NCBI GenBank assembly: GCA_038209775.1
Contig: JBBQXK010000018.1
Coordinates: 1 to 64,000, forward strand
Direction: 5' to 3'
Source of the DNA: JBBQXK01 sp038209775
Lineage (GTDB): Bacteria > Pseudomonadota > Alphaproteobacteria > Rhodobacterales > Rhodobacteraceae
Length of the DNA stretch: 64,000 nt
The notes beneath the pieces were generated by a model. The model worked only from the letters and a program-made list of their open reading frames with translations, had not been told where the DNA came from and did no database searches. Shown here one piece after another: positions 17,893 through 26,927 of this stretch (position 1 is the stretch's first letter; each line of letters begins with the position of its first letter). Made by a program: the position numbers and the translations under genes.

Positions 17893-19785
17893 ATGACCTA
17901 CGCTGAAACCTACGCCCGCTGGCAGGCGGACCCCGAGGCATTCTGGCTTGACGCCGCAGGTGCCATCGACTGGATCACGCCCCCCACATCCGCGCTGAAC
18001 GCCACCCGCGCACCCCTCTACGAATGGTTCGCCGACACCACCGTCAACGCCTGCTGGAACGCGCTTGACCGCCACGTCCACGCCGGTCGCGGTGCGCAAA
18101 TCGCCGTCATCCACGACAGCCCCCTGACCGGCACCATCACCCACATCACCTATGCCGACATGCTGGCCCGCACCGCCACCCTTGCGGGCGCCCTCGCGGC
18201 CCAGGGCATCGCATCCGGCGACCGCATCATCATCTACATGCCGATGGTCCCCGAGGCGCTGATCGCCATGCTGGCCTGCGCCCGGCTTGGGGCCATCCAT
18301 TCCGTCGTGTTCGGCGGCTTTGCCGCTGCCGAGCTTGCCGTTCGCATCGACGACAGCACGCCCAAGGCGATCATCGCCGCCTCCTGCGGGATCGAGCCCG
18401 CGCGGATTGTCCCCTACAAACCCCTCCTCGACGGCGCCATCGACATGGCCCGCCACAAGCCCGACTTCTGCGTGATCCTGCAACGCCCGCAAGGCCCCGC
18501 CGTGATGGTGCCGGGCCGTGACCACGACTGGCACGACTTCACCGCCAACGCCCCGCAGGCCGGATGTACCCCGGTCAGCGGCAACCACCCCGCCTATATC
18601 CTCTACACCTCGGGCACCACAGGCCAGCCCAAGGGCGTCGTCCGCCCCACCGCAGGCCACCTTGTGGCGCTCAACTGGTCAATGCGGGCGGTGTTCGATG
18701 TGGGCACGGGCGATGTGTTCTGGGCGGCAAGTGACGTGGGCTGGGTCGTCGGCCACAGCTACATCTGCTACGGCCCCCTCATCGTCGGCTGCACCACCGT
18801 GCTCTATGAAGGCAAACCCGTCGGCACCCCCGACGCCGCCGCCTTCTGGCGCGTCGTGGCGCAGCACAAGGTCCGCTCGTTCTTCACCGCCCCCACCGCA
18901 TTCCGCGCCATAAAGCGCGAAGACCCCGAGGGCACGCTCATCGCGGACCACGACCTGACCAGCCTCCGCGCCCTGTACCTCGCGGGCGAGCGCGCCGACC
19001 CCGACACGATCCACTGGGCCGAACGCCACCTCAAGGTGCCGGTGGTCGACCACTGGTGGCAGACCGAGCTTGGCTGGCCCGCCATCGCCAACCCCCTCGG
19101 GATTGAACGTCTGCCGGTCAGGATCGGCTCACCCACGGTGCCGCTGCCCGGCTATGACGTGCAGGTCGTGGATGACGACGGCCACCCCGTGCCTGCGGGC
19201 ACCCTTGGGGCCATTGTCATCCGCCTGCCACTGCCGCCCGGCACCCTGTCCACCCTCTGGAACGCCGAGGAACGGTTCGTCCGGGCTTATCTCACCCACT
19301 TCCCCGGGTTCTATGAAACCGGCGATGCCGGATACCGAGATGAGGGCGGCTATCTCTACATCATGGCCCGCACCGATGACGTCATCAACGTGGCCGGTCA
19401 CCGCCTGTCGACCGGCGCTATGGAAGAGATCCTCGCCAACCACCCCGACGTGGCCGAATGTGCGGTGATCGGCATTGCCGATGCGATCAAGGGGCAACAA
19501 CCGCTGGGGTTCCTGTGCCTGAACAAGGGCAGCACCCGCGCCCACGCCGATGTCGTGCGCGACTGCGTGGCGATGGTGCGCGACGGCATCGGGCCGGTCG
19601 CGGATTTCAAGCGCGCGGTGGTGGTCGACCGGCTGCCCAAAACCCGGTCGGGCAAGATCCTGCGCGCCACCATGGCGAAAATCGCCGACGGCGAGACGCC
19701 AAAGGTGCCAGCCACCATCGACGACGCTGCGATTCTGGACGAGATTCGCACGGCCTTGCAAACACTTGGCCTCGCACGCGGCTGA
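17893..19785 (+). CDS. prpE: Propionyl-CoA synthetase (acetyl-CoA synthetase family)
   Basis: AMP-forming activation of propionate (and less well acetate). 630 aa, matching PrpE rather than the roughly 650-residue Acs. Motifs: N-terminal YAETYARWQADPEAFW, P-loop YTSGTTGQPKGVV, WWQTELGWP, YETGDAGY, RTDDVINVAGHRLSTG, and the C-terminal lysine in PKTRSGKILR, which is a potential acetylation site in this family. ATG at 17893 follows ggggcgggagattaccg. Propionate use here suits the acyl-CoA theme of the window; no prpBC or methylmalonyl genes are nearby. Confidence 0.93.
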   Translation: MTYAETYARWQADPEAFWLDAAGAIDWITPPTSALNATRAPLYEWFADTTVNACWNALDRHVHAGRGAQIAVIHDSPLTGTITHITYADMLARTATLAGALAAQGIASGDRIIIYMPMVPEALIAMLACARLGAIHSVVFGGFAAAELAVRIDDSTPKAIIAASCGIEPARIVPYKPLLDGAIDMARHKPDFCVILQRPQGPAVMVPGRDHDWHDFTANAPQAGCTPVSGNHPAYILYTSGTTGQPKGVVRPTAGHLVALNWSMRAVFDVGTGDVFWAASDVGWVVGHSYICYGPLIVGCTTVLYEGKPVGTPDAAAFWRVVAQHKVRSFFTAPTAFRAIKREDPEGTLIADHDLTSLRALYLAGERADPDTIHWAERHLKVPVVDHWWQTELGWPAIANPLGIERLPVRIGSPTVPLPGYDVQVVDDDGHPVPAGTLGAIVIRLPLPPGTLSTLWNAEERFVRAYLTHFPGFYETGDAGYRDEGGYLYIMARTDDVINVAGHRLSTGAMEEILANHPDVAECAVIGIADAIKGQQPLGFLCLNKGSTRAHADVVRDCVAMVRDGIGPVADFKRAVVVDRLPKTRSGKILRATMAKIADGETPKVPATIDDAAILDEIRTALQTLGLARG

Positions 19786-19888
19786 TCGCGCGCGCGCCAC
19801 TTGCCGCAGCGTCATCCGTTCGCCTCTGGATTGCAGGCTGGACTTTGCCTTGCCGCTGCGTAACCTCGCCCCCCATGATCCAGACCCG

Positions 19889-20335
19889 ATGCCACCCGAC
19901 CGCGCCGCGCGCGCCCACCTGCACAGCACCGCAGCGAAGAAGATGGTGATGGACGACGCCCCTTGCCGCCCCAGCGACCTCGGCCTTGATGCGGCAATCC
20001 TTCCGGCTCTGCTGGTCCGTCTTGGTGCGGCCATCGCGGGCGACCTCCGGCGCCAGTTCGCCGCAGACCTGACCGGCCTGCGCGACGCGCTGCGTCACAG
20101 CCTCGGACCGCCGCACGACATCCTGGCGGTGGCACGCCATGCGCATGGCCTTGTGGCGCTTGCCGGCACGGCGGGGGCGCATACCCTTGCCACCCGCTCG
20201 CGCCTGTTGCTGCGCGCGGCGCACCGGGGCGATGCCGATGCGACGGTCCGGCTGGCGCACCCCCTTCTGCCCTGCATCGACGCGCTTGCCATCTTTGTCG
20301 CCACCTGCCCGCTGCCCGCCGGGGCATCCCCCTGA
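19889..20335 (+). CDS. Hpt-like phosphotransfer protein
   Basis: About 148 aa, mainly helical. Residues 80-110 (AVARHAHGLVALAGTAGAHTLATR) have the shape of an Hpt phosphorylation helix, with His84 or His86 as candidate phospho-acceptor and a Gly two helical turns on; the usual Lys-Gly after the His is not kept. Its stop overlaps the start of the response regulator by one base (TGATG), which strongly supports a phosphorelay partnership. ATG at 19889 is the best available start but has no clear ribosome site, so the N-terminus is uncertain. No histidine kinase is adjacent. Confidence 0.6.
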   Translation: MPPDRAARAHLHSTAAKKMVMDDAPCRPSDLGLDAAILPALLVRLGAAIAGDLRRQFAADLTGLRDALRHSLGPPHDILAVARHAHGLVALAGTAGAHTLATRSRLLLRAAHRGDADATVRLAHPLLPCIDALAIFVATCPLPAGASP

Positions 20336-21783
20336 TGTCAGCGGCCCGCGCGCATGCCCCCGTCACGGCCCGCCGTATCCTCCTGATCGAAGATACGATT
20401 TCGCTGCAGATGCTCTACCGTTCGGTCATCGCCGCCACGGGGTTTGAGGTTGACGTGGCCACCACCGCCGAAGCGGGCTTTGCCATCTTTGCCGCCACCC
20501 GCCCCCCCATCGTGCTCCTCGACCTCTTGCTGCCCGACCGCGACGGTCTGGCGCTGATGCAGGACATGCTGAACCTCCACCCCGCCGTGCGCATCGTCGT
20601 CATCACCGCCAACGGCTCGATCAACCGCGCGGTCGAGGCGATGCGCGCAGGCGCACAGGATTTCCTGGTAAAGCCGGTGGAAGAGGCGCGGCTTCTTCTT
20701 GCCATCGAGAATGCGCTCAAGGGCCTGGCCCCCCCCGCCAAACCGCGCCCCGCCGCGCCCCCCCCCAAAACACCGCCGCCCCGCCTTGCCACCATCACCG
20801 GCAGCGATTTTGTAGGCTCGTCCGACGCCATGGCCCGGGTGCAGGCCAAGATCCTGTCGGTGGCACAATCCATGGCCACCGTCTTCATCACCGGCGAAAG
20901 CGGCACAGGGAAAGAGCTTTGCGCCCAGGCCGTCCACCGCCAGTCGGCCCGGGCGGCGGGCCCCTTTATCGCGCTGAACTGCGGCGCCATCCCCCAGGAT
21001 CTGCTGGAATCAGAGGTGTTCGGCCACATCAAGGGCAGCTTCACCGGCGCCATTTCCGACAAACCCGGTGCCGCCGCCGCCGCCGACGGTGGCACGCTCT
21101 TTCTGGACGAAGTTTGCGAAATGGTGCCCGCCCTGCAAACCAAACTCCTGCGCTTCCTCCAAACCTCGACGGTTCAGCCCGTGGGCGCCACAAGGCCGCG
21201 CAAGGTGAACGTCCGCATCGTCTGCGCCACCAACCGCGACCCCCTTGATGCCGTCCGCCGCGGTCAGTTCCGCGAAGACCTCTATTACCGCCTCTACGTC
21301 GTGCCGATCCACATGCCCCCCTTGCGCGAACGCGCCGACGACATGGTCGAGATTGCCGAAGCCGCCCTTGCCCGCTTTGCCGCAGAAGAGGGGCGCAGCT
21401 TCACCGGCCTGTCGCCCGCGGTCGAGGATCTGTTCCGCAATCATCCATGGCCGGGCAACGTGCGCCAGTTGCTGAACGTGATCCGCAATGTGGTTGTCCT
21501 GAACGAAGGCGGCCATGTCCTGCCCGACATGCTGCCCGATGACCTGTTCGCCGACCACGCCGCCCCCACGACGGCCCCGCCACCGCCGATGCCCGCCCTG
21601 CCCGGTCTTGCAGGCGACAGCGACATCCTTGCCGGAATGACCCTGGCCGAGGTCGAACGCCGCGCCGTGCTGGGGGCGCTGTCGCGTCACAAGGGCTCGG
21701 TCCCCCGCGCCGCCCGCGAACTCGACGTGGCCCCGTCCACGCTTTACCGCAAGCTTGCCGCCTGGGGGATCACGCCCGAGTAG
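20335..21783 (+). CDS. Sigma-54-type response regulator (NtrC/LuxO-like)
   Basis: 482 aa with three domains. Receiver residues 13-125 have the acidic pocket ED19-20, phospho-acceptor Asp63 (LLDLLLPD) and Lys113. After a Pro-rich linker comes the AAA+ domain (about 158-385) with Walker A GESGTGKE at 187-194, Walker B GGTLFLDE and arginine-finger region (FREDLYYRLYV). The C-terminal Fis-type HTH is about 440-478. The sigma-54 contact loop reads GSFTGA (234-239) instead of the common GAFTGA, so sigma-54 activation is likely but not certain. Phosphate probably comes from the coupled Hpt-like protein. Convergent with nadK, 7 bases apart. Confidence 0.92.
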   Translation: MSAARAHAPVTARRILLIEDTISLQMLYRSVIAATGFEVDVATTAEAGFAIFAATRPPIVLLDLLLPDRDGLALMQDMLNLHPAVRIVVITANGSINRAVEAMRAGAQDFLVKPVEEARLLLAIENALKGLAPPAKPRPAAPPPKTPPPRLATITGSDFVGSSDAMARVQAKILSVAQSMATVFITGESGTGKELCAQAVHRQSARAAGPFIALNCGAIPQDLLESEVFGHIKGSFTGAISDKPGAAAAADGGTLFLDEVCEMVPALQTKLLRFLQTSTVQPVGATRPRKVNVRIVCATNRDPLDAVRRGQFREDLYYRLYVVPIHMPPLRERADDMVEIAEAALARFAAEEGRSFTGLSPAVEDLFRNHPWPGNVRQLLNVIRNVVVLNEGGHVLPDMLPDDLFADHAAPTTAPPPPMPALPGLAGDSDILAGMTLAEVERRAVLGALSRHKGSVPRAARELDVAPSTLYRKLAAWGITPE

Positions 21784-21790
21784 CCCGCCG

Positions 21791-22555
21791 TCACACGAAC
21801 TGCTCGCGGATCAGCCGCTCATCCAGCCCATGCCCCGGATCGAACAATATCCGGTGTCGCACCCCCGGCTCCGAGCGGATCGTCACCGACACCACATCGC
21901 GCACCGACCGGCTGTCGGCGTCCGCCATCACCGGGCGCTTGTCGGGTTCCAGCACATCGAACCGCACCACCGCCGACTTCGGCAACAACGCCCCCCGCCA
22001 GCGCCTTGGCCGGAATGCCGCCACCGCCGTCAGCGCCAGCACATCCGACCCGATCGGCAGGATCGGCCCGTGCGCGGAATAGTTATAGGCCGTCGACCCC
22101 GCCGGCGTGCACAACAGCGCCCCGTCACAGATCAGCGTCTCCATCCGCTCACGCCCGTCGACCGTGATCCGCAACCGCGCCGCCTGCGGCCCGGCGCGCA
22201 GCAGGCTCACCTCGTTGATCGCCAATGCCTCGGTCACCGTACCGTCGATCCCCTCGGCACGCATCGCCAACGGGTTCAGCACCGCCTCTTCCGCCACCTC
22301 CAGCCGCGCCATCAGCCCTGCAACGTCATAGGCGTTCATCAGGAACCCCACCGTGCCGCAGTTCATCCCGTACACCGGCACATCCAGCCCCTGCACATCG
22401 TGCAGGGTCTGCAGCATGAACCCGTCCCCCCCCAGCGCCACCACCACATCGGCGCCCTCGGGGGCGACATTGCCATGCAGCGCCACAAGATCGGCCAGCG
22501 CCACCTGCGCCGCAGCCGCCGGACTGGCAAGAAAGGCAGCACGCGGGCGGGCCAT
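21791..22555 (-). CDS. nadK: NAD kinase
   Basis: Phosphorylates NAD to NADP, the only route to NADP. 254 aa. GGDG at residues 42-45 is the catalytic and phosphate-binding motif; the NAD-binding segment NEVSLLRA and CTPAGSTAYN are also intact. A compact form without a long N-terminus, as in alphaproteobacteria. Divergent from glyA with a 169-base gap that should hold both promoters. Confidence 0.95.
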   Translation of the reverse strand: MARPRAAFLASPAAAAQVALADLVALHGNVAPEGADVVVALGGDGFMLQTLHDVQGLDVPVYGMNCGTVGFLMNAYDVAGLMARLEVAEEAVLNPLAMRAEGIDGTVTEALAINEVSLLRAGPQAARLRITVDGRERMETLICDGALLCTPAGSTAYNYSAHGPILPIGSDVLALTAVAAFRPRRWRGALLPKSAVVRFDVLEPDKRPVMADADSRSVRDVVSVTIRSEPGVRHRILFDPGHGLDERLIREQFV

Positions 22556-22724
22556 GGCGCGGTCACTCCATCACAGACGGCCAGTGTTGACGCCCAGCCC
22601 CGCAGAACTCAACCCCAACCCCATCCGATTTCGCCCAAACCCCCAGCCATGTCGCATTCTGCGCTTTGTCCACCGCCCCGCCCGGTCTATATCCGTCAAA
22701 TCCGCGCTGCGAAGGAGCCGCCCC

Positions 22725-24032
22725 ATGAACGCCCCCACCGATACCAGCCACCGCGACAGCGGTTTCTTCACCGAAACCCTCGCCACCCGCGACCCCGCGC
22801 TCAACGCCGCGATGATCGCCGAACTTGGCCGCCAGCGCGACGAGATCGAGCTTATCGCCTCCGAAAACATCGTCTCTGCGGCGGTGATGGAGGCGCAGGG
22901 CGGCGTGATGACGAACAAGTACGCCGAGGGTTACCCCGGTCGCCGCTACTACGGCGGTTGCCAGTATGTGGACGTGGCCGAGAACCTCGCCATCGAACGC
23001 GCGACCCAGCTTTTCGGCTGCGCCTACGCCAACGTCCAGCCGAACTCAGGATCGCAGGCCAATCAGGGCGTCTTCACCGCCCTCCTGACCCCCGGCGACA
23101 CCATCCTTGGCCAAAGCCTCGACGCCGGCGGTCACCTCACCCACGGCGCCAAACCCAACCAGTCGGGCAAATGGTTCAACGCCATCCAGTACGGCGTGCG
23201 CCGTCATGACCTGACCATCGACTATGACCAGATCGCGGCCCTGACCGCCGAGCATAAGCCCAAGATGCTGATCGCCGGCGGCTCCGCCATTCCCCGCGTC
23301 ATCGACTTTGCCCGCATGCGCGCGATTGCCGACACCGTCGGCGCGTATCTGCTCGCCGACATTGCCCACTTCGCGGGCCTGATTGCGGCCGGCCACTACC
23401 CCAGCCCTTTCCCCCACGCGCACGTCGCCACCACCACCACCCACAAAACCCTGCGCGGGCCCCGTGGCGGCATGATCCTCACCAACGACGGGGATCTCGC
23501 CAAAAAGTTCAACTCGGCCATCTTCCCGGGCATCCAAGGGGGGCCCCTGATGCACGTCATCGCCGCCAAGGCCGTGGCCTTTGGCGAGGCGCTGCGCCCC
23601 GAATTCAAGACCTATCAGGCACAGGTCATCCGCAACGCGCAGGCCCTCGCCGACCAGCTGATGAAGGGCGGCCTCGACATCGTCACCGGCGGCACCGATT
23701 GCCACCTGATGCTGGTCGACCTGCGCCCCAAGGGCGTCAAGGGCAACGCCACCGAAAAGGCGCTTGGCCGCGCCCACATCACCTGCAACAAGAACGGCAT
23801 TCCCTTCGATACCGAAAAGCCCACGATCACCTCGGGCATCCGTCTTGGCACCCCCGCAGGCACCACGCGCGGCTTTGCCGAGGCTGAGTTCCGCCAGATC
23901 GGCGACTGGATCACCGAGGTTGTCGACGGCCTTGCCGCCCACGGCGAAGACGGCAACGCCGGGGTTGAGGCGTCCGTTCGCGCCCGCGTCCAGACCCTGT
24001 GCAACCGCTTCCCGATCTACCCCGGCCTCTGA
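22725..24032 (+). CDS. glyA: Serine hydroxymethyltransferase
   Basis: PLP enzyme interconverting serine and glycine with tetrahydrofolate, the main source of one-carbon units. 435 aa. Motifs: ELIASENIVSAAVMEAQG, NVQPNSGSQANQ, the PLP-lysine segment TTTTHKTLRGPRGG, and TSGIRLGTPAGTTRG. ATG at 22725 follows gaaggagccgcccc, a strong ribosome site. Followed by dispersed repeat copy 4. Confidence 0.98.
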   Translation: MNAPTDTSHRDSGFFTETLATRDPALNAAMIAELGRQRDEIELIASENIVSAAVMEAQGGVMTNKYAEGYPGRRYYGGCQYVDVAENLAIERATQLFGCAYANVQPNSGSQANQGVFTALLTPGDTILGQSLDAGGHLTHGAKPNQSGKWFNAIQYGVRRHDLTIDYDQIAALTAEHKPKMLIAGGSAIPRVIDFARMRAIADTVGAYLLADIAHFAGLIAAGHYPSPFPHAHVATTTTHKTLRGPRGGMILTNDGDLAKKFNSAIFPGIQGGPLMHVIAAKAVAFGEALRPEFKTYQAQVIRNAQALADQLMKGGLDIVTGGTDCHLMLVDLRPKGVKGNATEKALGRAHITCNKNGIPFDTEKPTITSGIRLGTPAGTTRGFAEAEFRQIGDWITEVVDGLAAHGEDGNAGVEASVRARVQTLCNRFPIYPGL

Positions 24033-24080
24033 CCCATGCCCACCCCCGCCGACCCACCCGGCGGGGGCCCCCCTTCCCCC

Positions 24081-24140
24081 TTCACCTTGACCGAAATATC
24101 CTCGGGGGGGGCCGAAGGCGGGGGGCCGACAGCCCCCCTC
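24081..24140 (+). repeat. Dispersed intergenic repeat, copy 4
   Basis: ttcaccttgaccgaaatatc followed by G8, then gggggcc-gacag-ccccc hairpin. Sense orientation, 49 bases after the glyA stop. It rules out the longer in-frame start of the DUF817 gene. Confidence 0.7.
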
Positions 24141-24170
24141 GACCCCTCAACCCGCGCCCTTGAACATCGC

Positions 24171-24986
24171 ATGGGCGACAGCGTCCGTGCCGCCCTCCCG
24201 CCGATCCCCGCCGAACTGACGCTGTTCGTTCTGAAACAAGGCTGGGCCTGCCTGTTCGGCGGCCTCCTCCTCATTACCATCATCGCCACGAAACTGGTGT
24301 GGCAGCCGCAATGGCCGATCCACCGCTACGACGCGCTGTTCGTCGCGGCCATCGCCATGCAGGCCATATTCCTCCGCTACCGGCTTGAGACATGGGAAGA
24401 GGCGCGGGTGATCCTCCTCTTCCACCTCACCGGCACCGCGATGGAGTGGTTCAAGGTCAGCGCAGGCTCATGGTCCTACCCCGAACCAGGCCTGTTCGTG
24501 ATCCTGAACGTGCCCCTCTTCTCGGGCTTCATGTACGCCGCCGTCGGCAGCTACATGGCCCGCGTCATCCGCATCTTCGACATGACCTTTGCCCCCTACC
24601 CGCCGTTCTGGACCACCCTCCTCCTAGCGGCGGCAATCTATGTGAACTTCTTCGCCCACCACTTCCTGCCCGACATCCGCCTCGGCCTCTTCGCCGCCAC
24701 CCTCATCCTTTATGCCCGGACCAAGGTCTGGTTCCGCATCGACCGCACCGACCACTGGATGCCCCTGCCGCTCGCCGCCCTCCTGTCCTCGGCGGCCCTC
24801 TGGGTCGCTGAAAACATCGGCACCGCCACCGGCACATGGCTCTATTCCGGCCAGCTTCCCGGCCAGACCGTCAGCTTCGCCAAGCTTGGCTCGTGGTATC
24901 TCCTGCTCTACGTCGCCTTCGTGACCGTCACACTGGTGTCCCGCCGCGCCCTGTCACGAACGCCGCTGCCCCGCCGCCAGCCATAG
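24171..24986 (+). CDS. DUF817-family integral membrane protein
   Basis: 271 aa, about seven to eight membrane helices. The family pattern is visible: LKQGWACLFGGLLLI, WQPQWPIHRYDALF, HLTGTAMEWFKVSAGSWSYPE and LPDIRLGLFAATL. No biochemical function is established for DUF817. ATG at 24171 was chosen because upstream in-frame codons lie inside the dispersed repeat. Same strand as glyA, but separated by the repeat. Confidence 0.8.
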   Translation: MGDSVRAALPPIPAELTLFVLKQGWACLFGGLLLITIIATKLVWQPQWPIHRYDALFVAAIAMQAIFLRYRLETWEEARVILLFHLTGTAMEWFKVSAGSWSYPEPGLFVILNVPLFSGFMYAAVGSYMARVIRIFDMTFAPYPPFWTTLLLAAAIYVNFFAHHFLPDIRLGLFAATLILYARTKVWFRIDRTDHWMPLPLAALLSSAALWVAENIGTATGTWLYSGQLPGQTVSFAKLGSWYLLLYVAFVTVTLVSRRALSRTPLPRRQP

Positions 24987-25039
24987 CTGCAAAATCCGCG
25001 CACCTCCCCTCTCGGGCGACGGGGGTCCGGGGCCTTACC

Positions 25040-25411
25040 TTACAGAAACCCGCGCCAGTACAGCACGCCCGCAACCAGCCCGCCTACCACCACCAATATC
25101 CCCAACAGCGACACCGTCGCCCCCAGCATCCGCCCCTTGCGCCGGTCCCAGACCGACACCGCCAACAGATGCCGCAGGCACAGGTCGTAATCCTCGGCCA
25201 CCTGCTCTTCATCAATCTGCATCAACAGCTTGGGGTTCTGCGTCATCATCGACGCCCGCGCCAGCCGCTCACCCGCCTCGCGCACCTTTCGCGGCAACAC
25301 GCGCCCGCCCTTGACCAGCTTCGCCGCCAGCCCCGCGCCCGCCAGATGCAGCCGCTCCTCCATCAGCCCCGAAACACGGTCGGCCATCTGCTGTATCGAC
25401 GCGGCACCCAT
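25040..25411 (-). CDS. Small protein with one C-terminal membrane anchor
   Basis: 123 aa. Residues 1-95 are charged and helical (MADRVSGLMEERLHLAG; RKVREAGERLARASMM), and residues about 97-118 form a membrane helix (LGATVSLLGILVVVGGLVAGVLYW). No family recognised. ATG at 25411 is preferred; an in-frame extension to 25,555 would run through the 11-bp repeat array and is unlikely. It is the minus-strand gene just downstream of that array. Confidence 0.6.
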   Translation of the reverse strand: MGAASIQQMADRVSGLMEERLHLAGAGLAAKLVKGGRVLPRKVREAGERLARASMMTQNPKLLMQIDEEQVAEDYDLCLRHLLAVSVWDRRKGRMLGATVSLLGILVVVGGLVAGVLYWRGFL

Positions 25412-25490
25412 CGGCCCGAACTCCCTTGGCTTGTCCCCGAATCTAGGCGTCTCAGACCCACGCCGCAACGCCAGAACGGGCGGCAACCGC

Positions 25491-25551
25491 ATACATCTGT
25501 ATGTACAGATGGCATACGGTGCGCATACGCCCTGAATACGGATCGAATACG
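25491..25551 (-). promoter_or_regulatory. 11-bp-phased repeat array, locus 1
   Basis: ATACG occurs at 25,514, 25,525, 25,536 and 25,547, exactly 11 bases apart, with the variant GTACA in the same phase at 25,503. Read on the minus strand this is four units CGTAT-N6 followed by TGTACATAC. A perfect 8-bp inverted repeat CATCTGTA-TG-TACAGATG (25,494-25,511) lies at that end. The array sits in the 225-base gap between divergent genes (starts at 25,411 and 25,637). A near copy in opposite orientation is at 48,816-48,870. Tandem sites with an 11-bp period are typical of cooperative DNA binding on one helix face, as by OmpR/PhoB-family regulators (inference). Confidence 0.8.
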
Positions 25552-25636
25552 GCAATTTTTAGCCAGATCAACAGCTTGAGGCACCGCCCCAAAACCACCG
25601 CTTCCCGCCACCCACGCCTTGCGCTATCCCTGATCC

Positions 25637-26431
25637 ATGCTGCACCTCGAACACCACCCGGCCACCACGCCCGCCGACCTGCCGCCCCTTCTGATCGTGC
25701 ATGGCCTGTTCGGCTCGGCCCGCAACTGGGGCGCCATCGCCCGCCGCCTGTCCGACCACAGGCAGGTGATCGCCGTCGACCTGCGCAACCACGGCGGCAG
25801 CCCCCACGACGCCGACCACAGCTATTCCGCCATGGCCACAGACCTTGCCCAAGTCATTGAAGCGCAAGGCACATCCATGGATGTCCTCGGCCATTCCATG
25901 GGCGGCAAAGCCGCCATGCACCTGGCCCTGACCCAGCCCGATCTCGTGAACCGCCTGATTGTCGCCGACATCGCCCCCGTGGCCTACGCCCACGACCAGA
26001 CCCAGCACGTCCGCGCCATGCAGGCACTCGACCTCACGGGCCTCACCACAAGGGCCGAGGCCGACCGGCGGCTGTCCGCGACTACCCCCGACCCTGCCTT
26101 GCGCGCCTTCTTCCTGCAATCCCTTGATCTAAAGGGCGAAAGTTCCCCCCGCTGGCGCCTGAACCTCTCCGTTCTCGCCGAAACCATGCCCCAAATCATC
26201 GGCTGGCCCGACACCCCCGGCCAGTTCCCCAGACCCGCCCTGTTCCTCTCGGGGGCCGACAGCACCTATGTCCTGCCCGAACACCGCCCCGCCATCACCG
26301 CCCAGTTCCCCGCCGCCCGCTTTGCCCGCATCCCGGGTACGGGCCACTGGTTACACGCTGAAAAGCCACGCGAATTTGTCGAAACCGTCGCTGTGTTCCT
26401 GTCGGCGGGGCGCGGTCCGCACCCCGCCTGA
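25637..26431 (+). CDS. Alpha/beta hydrolase (YbfF-like esterase)
   Basis: 264 aa. HGLFGSARNWG supplies the oxyanion region, GHSMGG has nucleophile Ser87, Asp is in SGADSTYV, and His in GTGHWLHAE. This set and the length match short acyl esterases of the YbfF type. The natural ester is unknown. ATG at 25637 is the first residue of the conserved N-terminal strand. Convergent with the glyoxalase gene, 6 bases apart. Confidence 0.88.
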   Translation: MLHLEHHPATTPADLPPLLIVHGLFGSARNWGAIARRLSDHRQVIAVDLRNHGGSPHDADHSYSAMATDLAQVIEAQGTSMDVLGHSMGGKAAMHLALTQPDLVNRLIVADIAPVAYAHDQTQHVRAMQALDLTGLTTRAEADRRLSATTPDPALRAFFLQSLDLKGESSPRWRLNLSVLAETMPQIIGWPDTPGQFPRPALFLSGADSTYVLPEHRPAITAQFPAARFARIPGTGHWLHAEKPREFVETVAVFLSAGRGPHPA

Positions 26432-26437
26432 CCGGGC

Positions 26438-26866
26438 CTACCAGTGCCCGACCGAAGCCATGCTTTTCCAAGGCTCCGCCGGCTCCAGTGAAGGCCCGAT
26501 CTGCAGCAACTCGATCGAGATATTGTCCGGCGACCGCACAAACGCCATATGCCCATCGCGCGGCGGGCGGCTGATGACGATCCCATGCGCCTGCAACGTC
26601 GCGCACATTTCGTAAATGTTTCCAACGCCATAGGCCAGGTGCCCAAAGTGCCGCCCGTCCGAAGGCAGCCCCGTATCGCCGTCCCAGTTGAAGGTCAGTT
26701 CCACCGGGCAATCCGGCTGATCCGGCGGCGCCATGAACACCAGCGTGAACCGCCCCCCCTCATTCTCGATCCGCCGGGTCTCAACCAAACCCAGCAACCG
26801 ATAGAATTCCATGGATTTTTCCAGGTCCAGCACCCGGACCATGGTGTGCAGATATCTGACTTGCAT
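26438..26866 (-). CDS. gloA: Lactoylglutathione lyase (glyoxalase I)
   Basis: Converts the methylglyoxal-glutathione hemithioacetal to S-lactoylglutathione, a detoxification step. 142 aa. The metal ligands of the VOC fold are placed as expected: His7 (LHTMVRV), a Glu in VELTFNW, His in FGHLAYGV, and Glu in SIELLQIG. DLEKSMEFYRLLG is the family signature. Confidence 0.93.
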   Translation of the reverse strand: MQVRYLHTMVRVLDLEKSMEFYRLLGLVETRRIENEGGRFTLVFMAPPDQPDCPVELTFNWDGDTGLPSDGRHFGHLAYGVGNIYEMCATLQAHGIVISRPPRDGHMAFVRSPDNISIELLQIGPSLEPAEPWKSMASVGHW

Positions 26867-26927
26867 GATGTTTCCCTGCGTTCAGTGACCCCGCAACCAT
26901 AACCTCACCCCGCGCCGGATGAAAGGC

